A stretch of 64,000 nucleotides of DNA. It comes from Stomoxys calcitrans. Its lineage: Eukaryota; Arthropoda; Insecta; Diptera; Muscidae. The position numbers and the translations under genes were made by a program. The stretch lies in contig NC_081552.1 of NCBI RefSeq assembly GCF_963082655.1, positions 194,088,098-194,152,097 on the forward strand, given 5' to 3'. Under the pieces are notes generated by a model. The model worked only from the letters and a program-made list of their open reading frames with translations, was not told the origin of the DNA and did not search any database. Within the stretch, counting starts at the first letter, position 1, and every line of letters starts with the position of its first letter. This document shows positions 56,225 to 64,000 of this stretch, in pieces.

Positions 56225-58388
56225 AGCAAGTAAAACTGCGTTAAGTTTGGCCGGGCCGAACTTTGGATGCCCTCCACCTCGGATATAAGTGTAAAACACC
56301 TTTCGTCATAATCCAGGGAAAAATGCATAATTTATGCCCCCATAGCAGCTATATCGAAACTTGGTGCGATTTGGACCAAATTCGACACGTACATTGAGTG
56401 GTCTAATAACTACAAGTCATTTGTTAAGTCAGATCAGTCTATATTAAAATATAGACCGATCTGAACCATATACGACACGGATGTCGAATAGCCTAGCATA
56501 AGTCACAGCGTTAAATTTCAACGAAATCGGATTATAAAATACGCCATTTATAGGGCCTAGACCTTAAATCGAGAGATCGGTCTATATGGCCGCTAAATCC
56601 AAATTTGGACCGATCTGGGCCGTATTGAACAAAGATGTCGAGAGGCCTCACACAACTCACTGTTAAAAATTTTGGCAAAATCAGACAAAACTCACTGTGC
56701 CAAATTTCAGCAACATCGGACAATTAATGCGCCTTTTATGAGCCCAAAACTTTAAATCGAGAGATTGGTCGTTATGGCAGCTATACCCGAATCGGGACCG
56801 TGTGGGTCAATTTGAATGAGAATGTGGAAGTGCCTAACAAAACTCACTGTCCCAAATTTGGCAACATCGGACAATAAATGCGCCTTTAATGGGCCCAAGA
56901 CCTTAAATCGAGAGGTCGGTCTATATGGCAGCTTTATACAAATCTGGACCGATCTGGGTCAAATTGAAGAAGAATGTCGAGGGGCCTTTCCTGTCCCAAG
57001 TTTCGGCGACATCGGATTATAAATGCACCTTTTATGAGCAAAAACCTTAAATCCAGAGATCGGTCTATATGGCAACTACATCCAAATCTGAACCGATCTG
57101 GGCCAAATTGCGTAAAGAAGTCGAATGGTCCTAAATTTCGGCGACATCGGACAATAAATGCGCCTTTTATGGACCCAAAGCCTTAAATCTAGAAATCGGT
57201 CTATATGGCAGCTATATCCAACTCTGGACCGATCTGGTTCAAATTGAAGGGGAATGTGGAAGTGCCTAACACAACTCACTGTCCTCAATTTCGGCGACAT
57301 CGGGCAATAAATGCGCTTTTAAAGCCCAAGACCTCAAATCGAGAAATCGGTCTATATGGCAGCTCTTTCTAAATCTCGACCGATCTGGGTCAAATTGAAA
57401 GAGACACATTTTCCTTCAATAACAAACAAAACTGACTGCCCCAAATTTCGGTAACATTGGACAATTAATGCGCCTTTTATGCGCCCAAGACCTTAAATCG
57501 AGAGATCGGTCTATATGGCCGCTAAATCCAAATCTAAACCAATCGGGGCCAGATTGAAGAGGGATTTCGAAGGGCCTAATATAGCTCACAGTCTAAAATG
57601 TCATCAAAATCGGGCAATAAATTCAATTTTGGACCGATCTGGCCCAAATTGCATGAAGATGTCGAAGGGCCTTACAGAACTCACTATCCCATATTTCAGG
57701 TGACATCGGACAATAAATGCACCTTTTATGGGCCCAAGACCTTAAATCGAGAAATCGGTCTATATGGCAGCTATATCCAATTCTGGACCGATCTGGGTCA
57801 AATTGAAGAAGAATGTCGAGGGGCCTAACACAACCCACTGTCCTAAATTTCGGCGACATCGGACAATAAATGCGCCATTAATGCATAAAGATGTCGAGGG
57901 GTCTTACACAAGGCACTGTACCACATTTCAGCAAAAATTGGATTATAAATGTGGCTACTATGGGCCCAAGACCTTAAATCCAAAGATAGGTTTAGACCGA
58001 TCGGGACCAAATTGAAAAAGGATGTCGAGTAGCTTAACGCAACTCGCTGTTCCAAATTTCAGCAAAATCGGATAATAAATGTTGCTTTTATGGGCCTAAG
58101 GCCCTACATCGGCGGATCGGTCTATATGGGAGCTATATCAAGATATAGTCCGATATAGCCCATCTTGGAACTTAACCTGTATATGGACAAAAAAAAAGAA
58201 TCTGTGCAAAGTTTCAGCTCAATTTCTCCATTTTCAAAGACTATAGCGGGATTTCAACAGACAGACGGACGGACGCACGGACATGGCTAGATCGTCTTAC
58301 ATTTTTCCGCTAATAAAGGATATTTCGATGTGTTGCAATCGAAATGACAAAATGAATATATCACCGTCCTTCGGTGGTGGGTATAAAA
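56225..58388 (+). mobile_element. Complete mini-me element, type C
   Basis: Starts AGCAAGTAAAACTGCGTTAAG, hairpin GGCCGGGCC, CCCTCCACCTCGG. About twelve type C units follow with deletions, then the core (CAGACAGACGGACGGACGCA, ~58259) and the end CGTCCTTCGGTGGTGGGTATAAA. This is the longest mini-me element in the window (~2.16 kb). Peptides such as GSYIQ(I/F)WTDLGQIEEECRGA recur because units are near in-frame. Confidence 0.8.
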
Positions 58389-59440
58389 AAAACAAATTGG
58401 ACGAAATGTTTCCGCCTGTCTGGATTAGGACACCAATAACAACCATTGCTTTAACACTGGGTAATACATCATTTAAGCAAATAAAACTAACAATAGCGGC
58501 GCGCAATCGCACAAGATTTTTTCTCTCTCTTGTCTCTCTCTCTCTACTATCCCTTTTTCCCCTTACAAAAGGGACATTTCATTGCTCTGTTAACAATAAA
58601 TGTAATAAATTTTCCTTTCTTTGCCTTGCGGATTCTTGTGCACCTTTATATGGAAAACTAAATCCCCATTGAATCCCCCAGGCCACCATAGCCAGCCTGG
58701 ATGGCGGCGTCGACAAGATCTATGGGGGCAAAGCAAATCTCATAACGTTGTTTTAAATGTTGGATAGATGGCAAGAGGGGCATTGTTACATAAATCTTAC
58801 ATAGAAAACTATAAAGTTTGGCAAAAGGCAGAAACCAAAGCTGTCTTCCAAACTAAAGTCATTCTACAAGTGTAGAGGTTTCTCTACCATTTTGCTTTTC
58901 GGGACAAACATAGCTATGTTCATGTTTGGAGGCAGTTTGGCTATCAGAATACTCTCATCACTTTTATTGCAGCGTTTTTCCTGGAGTGAAACTTTCTGAA
59001 TTTTGTTTATAAAACTTGGGTATAATGTTATGTTGGACAAATGTCTGTAAAGAGAACAAACATTGTTTCAAGATCCTTCGGTGACAATGCACCAACACCA
59101 ACGCGTACGTCTTTGTATCGAAGGGTTCTTGTATCTTAGCCACTGCAGGCAGATTTCCACAGATCGTTTTTTGATACAAGTATGCTGCTTGTATCTTAAA
59201 ATTTCTCTATCGTTCTCTTTACCATGGTATTACCTATACGACCTGTGGTATTAGCTAGAAACGTTATGTGGCTTCTGGGTCTGCAGACCTTTAGTGCCAC
59301 ATAGACTTGTTGGGTTTGGTTATAAACACTACCCTTGCCGCATGCCAGACTTTCGGGGTGTATGCATGCTGCAAAACACCAGTAAAGTGGGATGTGCGAA
59401 TGCTCACATTTTCAAGTCCTACAGGAAATGAGAACCTAAA
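58389..59440. other. Mostly unique sequence; short exon-like patch
   Basis: The stretch is non-repetitive. Around 58658-58756 it turns GC-rich and is open on both strands next to acceptor-like sites: plus 58682-58756 reads ATIASLDGGVDKIYGGKA... to TAA; minus 58719-58658 reads LVDAAIQAGYGGLGDSMGI to TAG. Either could be a terminal exon, both are short, and I cannot choose. Nothing else is recognised. Confidence 0.3.
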
Positions 59441-59454
59441 GTGGAACTGCTTCA

Positions 59455-59815
59455 AGCAGCCAGTGCAGGATATACACGCAGCAAATGTTCTATAATCTCT
59501 TCTTCCTCGACGTCCTCACAGCTTCTACAATCGTTACTGGCTATCTTCAGTATGTCAGCATATTTTCCGATCCGACAGTGAGCTGTCCTGATGGAGACGT
59601 CTGTCGTAGCGAGTGATAGAAAAACGGTACACCTCGTTGTCCTTCGGGCCTGGTCCTGAAAACTTAGCTTACATGTAGCTAGAGGCATACCCCCAGATTC
59701 AAGTTTCCCTGAAATGTGTTACGTAGTTCCTAGTATCGCAAGCTCGTCTGCTCTAAAATAACCTTAGAACCACGTCAAATCCCCCTGCCATCAAGAGGAC
59801 CTTTAGTGCCGCCGA
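59455..59815 (-). pseudogene. N2 fragment, RNase H end to C-terminus
   Basis: Minus strand: RADELAILGTT, GKLESGGMPLATCKLSFQDQ, ARRTT, then IIEHLLRVYPALAA, matching the N2 copies at 25 and 29 kb. A ~70-bp block present in the duplicate at 62.9 kb (TAGATTTGGCCAAATAATTT) is missing here. Confidence 0.7.
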
Positions 59816-60420
59816 TGCGGCACAATGGTGGAGATTTATCTGTAGAAACCGCACCGTGTTAGCCTCGTCTTCTGATCCTCACAAGATTCGTTAGATCTTG
59901 TCATGACGAGCCGCCGTACGCATCCAGGGACAGGTAAAAAGCCTTGGAACCACTCTTCCTCAGGCCACTGGAACACTTGCGGTGTAGACGATTCCTCCTT
60001 AGATGCTTCACTAGCTGCTGCTGTCGAAGTACTTGTTGAGTTCCATTCTTCCCCGCTGGGGAACACCTTGAGCCCAGTCCAACCGGATGACCCACCCACA
60101 CAAGGCTTGTCGGGTCCCGTTTCGATGCCTTCCCCTCCAATCTCGATTGTGGCAATGGGATTTTCAGTCTCCTGCAATCTGCCAGGCAAGTGTTCAGCAA
60201 CACTGCTGAGTAATCTCCTGATTCACTATCCCCACCGCTTCTATAGACCTTCAGTTTCAACTTGTTGAGTCCGTAGGATACAATTCCTTCAGACTTGTCG
60301 AGGTATGCGAGACAGCCGGAGTATAGTACGACTACTGAATGTCTCCGGTCACCATCAGCCTCATCCAATCTTCCAGTCGGTGGTTGAAAGATTGGGATAC
60401 ACATTCCCTTAGTCTTCCAG
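59816..60420 (-). pseudogene. N2-associated ORF1 C-terminal part (DUF4780-type)
   Basis: Minus strand from 60404: RRHSVVVLYSGCLAYLDKSE, GIVSYGLNKLKLKVYRSGGD, followed after one frameshift by an E/S/T-rich tail (EEWNSTSTSTAAASEASKEE). VVVL...L...GIVSYG.N...L.VYRS is the pattern I know from DUF4780 domains in ORF1 proteins of Jockey-superfamily elements. It reads directly toward the N2 ORF2 C-terminus at 59815, so the copy has lost nearly all of ORF2. Confidence 0.6.
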
Positions 60421-60469
60421 GTATCGATTCAGGGTCTGAGGGAATCCTTGGTATCTAAGCAAGGACTTT

Positions 60470-60610
60470 AAGATCGCGAAGGAAGGAGGTTACACCCGTC
60501 CAAAACCCTATATGAAAGTCTAAATCCTAGGAATTCAATGAAGACTTCTGCCTCGGTGCCCTTATCGTATCTGGGCCCATCCATGTATGCAGTAGGTAAT
60601 CGTTCAGAGT
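60470..60610 (-). pseudogene. Possible RNase H fragment
   Basis: A short minus-strand frame reads MDGPRYDKGTEAEVFIEFLG, then FRLSYRVLDGCN. This resembles the TDGS(K/R)...GxGVxIE...G...SYRL start of retrotransposon RNase H domains, with T replaced by M. It is too short to assign to a family. Confidence 0.35.
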
Positions 60611-60734
60611 CCAGCGCCTAACACTTATACCACACCACGCTGCATCACCATCCATGAGCAGAATGGAAGAGTGTTTAAAGCTTGAAAAGATCGGTTTCCC
60701 CTCTCACGTAGGTAGAAAAATATACATTTGCTGA

Positions 60735-61010
60735 GCATCAACATGGACTTTGTAAATTGCAGTGCACGACGAACGCTTTACATGCCATCACTACAGCACT
60801 GCACAAGCCGCGGTCTCTAGACGTCATAAAACGGTTTTCGTGGTTTTGTTCCTATCGAAGTCTTTTGATACGTTCAGCTAGGATATCGCCAACACGTCCC
60901 TCCAGCCAGGTTGAAACGTTGGATAGCGAATTATTTTCGCGGCATGTGGAATTAAGGGATATGTAGTTGAAGCGCCGAATAGTGAAACAAAAAAACATTG
61001 AACACTCCGT
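60735..61010 (+). pseudogene. Jockey-clade-like RT fragment
   Basis: EHQHGLCKLQCTTNALHAIT resembles the QHGFR...STTTALHAIT block of Jockey-type RTs. A deletion and frameshift lead to VVLFLSKSFDTF and, in another frame, PPARLKRWIANYFRG, the KRWI.NYL block before the catalytic core. It is distinct in sequence from N1-N3. Confidence 0.55.
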
Positions 61011-61219
61011 AGAAAGAGCCGCAACAGCCGTTCTTGGGTAACAAAAGCTTCCCCCAAGGAACCCATTGTGCGACCAAAAGTGCCAAAAAGCTGCTGAAGC
61101 CAAAAATGCGGTGTACAGGGCAACCTTACAGTCAGTAGCAACGCACAAGGCGAAAACGGTTGATTTTTGTGTTTGGTAGTTTTTGCTTGAGGTCTTTGAT
61201 GGTGTGTTCTATGTTCATT

Positions 61220-62285
61220 GTGGGTGAAGGAGAGGCATTGGGAGAGAAGGAGAGAGGAGAAACGTCTCTTCCGGAGAAAGAAGAAGAATATGGGAAGACG
61301 TGAGTGGGAGCGAATCAAGATGACCAAAGAATTATGCATCAAACCGATGGCTTTGGTAAAGGCACATCCTCTTGCAGAGCCAAAAAAAGGAAATCTGGTA
61401 ACTGATACAGGTAGTGTGTTGTGGATATGAAAAGAACACTTTTCCCAGCAGCTGGTATCCGATGATGGTTATCATGAGTATACCGCAGAAGGAATCTCTG
61501 ATGATGGCATAGAATGATTTCCTCCTAGTCAGAATGAGGTCCAAGTAGCAGTGACCCGACTGAAGAACAAGGCAGCAGGAGCCGACGGGTTGCCCGCTGA
61601 ACTGTTTAAGGCCGGAATTTATACTTTGCATACTATGCCCCATATACAAGAAAGGGGACAAGACGGAATGTGCCAACTACAGAGGAATAGGTCTCCTCCC
61701 CATCGCATACAAAATACTGTCGAGTGTACTGTGTGGATTATTAAAGTAGAAAGTCAACGAAATAATTTGGCCCTATCAGTGTGGCTTTAGACCTCGTAAA
61801 TCCACCATAGACCAGAAATTTACACTGCGCCAAATCCTGGAAAAGAACCCAGAAGGACAAATCAACACCTACCATCTTTCCGCTGACTACAACGCCCCCT
61901 TCCAAATCCCTATACGTTTAAAGGTATTACAAGCCATGTCTGAGTTTGGTATTCCTGCTAAACGCTTGCTGATACACGCTCCTCAGTTAAAATAGGAAAG
62001 CACCTCTCTGAACCGTTCAATACAAAACGAGGTTTCGGACAGGAACACAGCCTATCATGTGTTCTCTTTAATATCCTGCTGGAGAAGACTATACGAGAAG
62101 AAGGTGCGAATAGGCATGATACACTACTCACAAGAGAACATAAGCTACTCGCCTATGCCGACAACATCGATATAATGGGTTGGTCACCGAAAGAAGCAAT
62201 TGTAGCCTTTGGAAGTATCGAAAGAGAATCGATTAAAGTGGCTTGATGAAAGTGGATGATATCAACTCAAATTAAGCCCTATAGG
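61220..62285 (+). pseudogene. RTE-like (N3) reverse transcriptase remnant
   Basis: In order: RREEKRLFRRKKK linker (~61234), GNLVTDTGSVL (~61390), [20 protein letters not shown] (~61532), NYRGI-type and PYQCGFRPRKSTIDQ-type blocks, FSLSCVLFNILLEK (~62045), and LAYADNIDIMG (~62153). The catalytic YADD reads YADN, an active-site substitution on top of several frameshifts. No endonuclease is attached, and the C-terminal FERKILR domain is absent here. Confidence 0.75.
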
Positions 62286-62299
62286 CCCGAGCAGGCAAA

Positions 62300-62586
62300 G
62301 TCCGTCCCCCTTACACCAAAAACACCCCCCAAAGAGAACAATTTTACAGCCATTGCAGTATGGGGCTCAAATGAAAGGTCTTTTGGAAGTAAAGCAAGAA
62401 TTTGATATCAATATTTGGGAAAAAGTGGCTATGGGGCCACCCCACCCCCATAACACCACTCATATAGGATGTACTTGCTGACCATTCCAATGTGGGGCTG
62501 TTATAACCGGAAAACATCCCTAGGATAGTTTTGTTCCATACAAAGTAAAAGAAGGCGCAGCGGAGCCGGCCCAGTTCAGCTAGTTC
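62300..62586 (+). mobile_element. Helitron 3' end
   Basis: Two array units (GGGGCTCAAATGAAAGGTCT) run into GAAGGCGCAGCGGAGCCGGC, CCAGTTCAGCTAG/TT. The near-palindrome GAGCCGGCCCAGTTC followed closely by CTAG and then T is the Helitron 3' signature (hairpin then CTRR, inserted between A and T). Confidence 0.75.
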
Positions 62587-62724
62587 TACTATATAAGGCA
62601 CAGATCGGAGAAGAAGCTCAAGAGATCTATGCGCTTGGACATCTGTTCAACATTCGGCTAGAGGAATGAATTTTCTGTAATGGTAAATTTAAGTCAAATT
62701 AAAGTAGGTAAGTAAATCCATAAG

Positions 62725-62865
62725 CCTTACGTCCTTTCTACTTAAAACTATGGAACGTATTGTGGACACCATGATAAAGAGTATGACATCCAGTGAACTG
62801 CTCAAATACAAACAGCATGCCTATGTCAAGGGAAGGTCGGTGGGGACTGCCCTGCACGAGGGGGT
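62725..62865 (+). pseudogene. N1 RT fragment
   Basis: KSISLTSFLLKTMERIVDTM, then ELLKYKQHAYVKGRSVGTAL, the first RT block of N1. It ends abruptly at 62865, where N2 sequence in opposite orientation starts. Confidence 0.7.
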
Positions 62866-63258
62866 TCTTCTACAATCGTTACTGGCTATCTTCAGTATGT
62901 CAGCATATTTTCCGATCCGACAGTGAGCTGTCCTGATGGAGACGTCTGTCGTAAGAAAACGGTAGACCTCCTCAAGTTTAGATTTGGCCAAATAATTTTG
63001 GAATGCTCACAATCTCCACCTTTGTAACACTCTATCATTCGTTGTCCTTCGGGCCTGGTCCTGAAAACTTAGCTTACATGTAGCTAGAGGCATACCCCCA
63101 GATTCAAGTTTCTCTGAAATGTGTTACGTAGTTCCTAGTATCGCAAGCTCGTCTGCTCTAAAATAACCTTAGAACCACGTCAAATCGCCCTGCCATCAAG
63201 AGGACCTTTAGTGCCGCCGATGCGGCACAATGGTGGAGATTTATCTGTAGAAACCGCA
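62866..63258 (-). pseudogene. Duplicate of the N2 deletion junction
   Basis: Nearly identical to 59518-59858 and spans the same junction between ORF1-side and ORF2 C-terminal sequence (CTAGTATCGCAAGCTCGTCT; GCGGCACAATGGTGGAGATT). It keeps a ~70-bp block that the other copy lacks. Its sharp right edge (AAACCGCACC/CCAAAGAG) joins a Helitron 3' end. Confidence 0.8.
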
Positions 63259-63525
63259 CCCCAAAGAGAACAATTTTACAGCCATTGCAGTATGGGGCTC
63301 AAATGAAAGGTCTTTTGGAAGTAAAGCAAGAATTTGATATCAATATTTGGTAAAGAGGCTATGGGGCCACCCCACCCCCATAACACCACTCATATAGGAT
63401 GTACTTGCTGACCATTCCAATGTGGGGCTGTTATAATCGGAAAACACCCCTACGATAGTTTTGTTCCATACAAAGTAAAAGAAGGCGCAGCGGAGCGGGC
63501 CCAGTTCAGCTAGTTATACTATATA
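63259..63525 (+). mobile_element. Helitron 3' end, duplicate
   Basis: Matches 62327-62586 almost base for base, offset ~932 bp, with GGAGCGGGCCCAGTTCAGCTAG as hairpin and CTAG end. It is followed by the same ~125-bp spacer (GCGCTTGGACATCTGTTCAA). Confidence 0.8.
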
Positions 63526-63629
63526 AGGTACTGATCAGAGAAGAAGCTGAAGAGATCTATGCGCTTGGACATCTGTTCAACATTCGGCTAGAGGAATGAA
63601 TTTTCTGTTAATGGTCAATTAAACTTACC

Positions 63630-64000
63630 CATAAGCCTTACGTCCTTTCTACTCAAAACCATGGAACGTATTGTGGACACCATGATAAAGAGTATGACAT
63701 CCAGCGAACTTCTCAAATACAAACAGCATGCCTATGTCAAGGGAAGGTCGGTGGAGACTGCCCTGCACGAGGGGGCTATTAACAATGTGCGGAGCGACAC
63801 ACTGATCCAATCCTTAGACCAGTACCGGGTAGACCTGGTCCTTAGAGACTGGATAAACCATATGCTAAGTAACAGCTGGATAAATTGTGTGTCCAATGGC
63901 ATAAATATAGGGGAGAAAGTGGCACAGAGCACGCCACAGGGGGGCATTTTATCGCCACTCCTATGGGTGACCACCATAAATGACCTATTACGGATGCTGA
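63630..64000 (+). pseudogene. N1 RT fragment, runs off the window
   Basis: ISLTSFLLKTMERIVDTMIK, then a deletion joins ALHEG to AINNVRSDTLIQSLDQYR. WINHML, STPQGGILSPLLW (catalytic-pocket loop, with G replaced by S) and INDLLRML follow to the window end. The part up to ~63775 duplicates 62725-62865; beyond that the sequence is unique to this copy. Confidence 0.75.

Noticed and set aside
1..64000. LTR retrotransposon or endogenous retrovirus
   Set aside because: I found no long direct terminal repeats, primer-binding site, protease or integrase motifs.

Overview
The window looks like repeat-saturated intronic or intergenic DNA from a higher dipteran, most likely a calyptrate (muscoid) fly. 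This rests on what I recognise: mini-me/DINE-1 (Helentron-like) elements with (TA)n and (GTCY)n blocks, a tRNA-headed SINE, DD41D mariner copies, LOA/Jockey-type and RTE-type non-LTR retrotransposons, and Helitrons with a hairpin-CTAG 3' end. The species is an inference. There are no bacterial operons, CRISPR arrays or rRNA. I found no intact protein-coding gene and no intact autonomous transposon.

Names used below. 'Mini-me' elements begin with a terminal segment carrying a hairpin (TTCGGCCGGGCCGAA), contain a satellite-like array of about 140-155 bp units, and end with the (GTCY)n/(TA)n core plus an inverted copy of the start (TACCCTCCACCA / TGGTGGAGGGTA). '+' means the hairpin end comes first. 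Four array types occur: A (GATCTTGGGTCTTGACTTC), B (GATCTCCCGATTTGACTTC), C (GGGACAGTGAGTTGTGTTAG) and D (short, TATCTAAATCTGAACCGA). N1 and N2 are two RNase H-bearing non-LTR families; N3 is RTE-like.

Layout. 1-8.2 kb: type A element split by a ~3.4 kb terminal-inverted-repeat element that itself hosts a type A element, then a Helitron array and a type C array. 9-14 kb: decayed N1 copy, SINE and N2 scraps, type A array. 15-21.8 kb: two MITEs, a type C array, three SINEs (one split by a type A element), and a 230-bp tandem array. 22-29.6 kb: DD41D mariner copies, two N2 copies, a hAT-like MITE. 30-33 kb: the best N1 copy, with a 323-codon open RT frame. 33-37.7 kb: unique DNA, type B/A arrays, a second mariner MITE. 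38-39.1 kb: mostly unique DNA with the best host-exon candidate (38956-39065, minus). 39-49 kb: RTE scraps, Helitron, type B/C elements, and a decayed ORF1-like region (DUF4780-type) with a duplicated domain and coding tandem repeats. 50-58.4 kb: mini-me elements, SINEs, a third DD41D copy cut by a type A element. 59-64 kb: an internally deleted N2 copy, RTE RT, and a patchwork in which Helitron 3' ends, N1 and N2 fragments were duplicated together.

The elements do not form a pathway. They record layered insertion and local duplication, with most autonomous copies dead. The points most worth checking are the host-exon candidate, the TIR element with internal ~118-bp repeats, the shared internal deletion in DD41D copies, the ORF1-like region, and the modular mini-me family.
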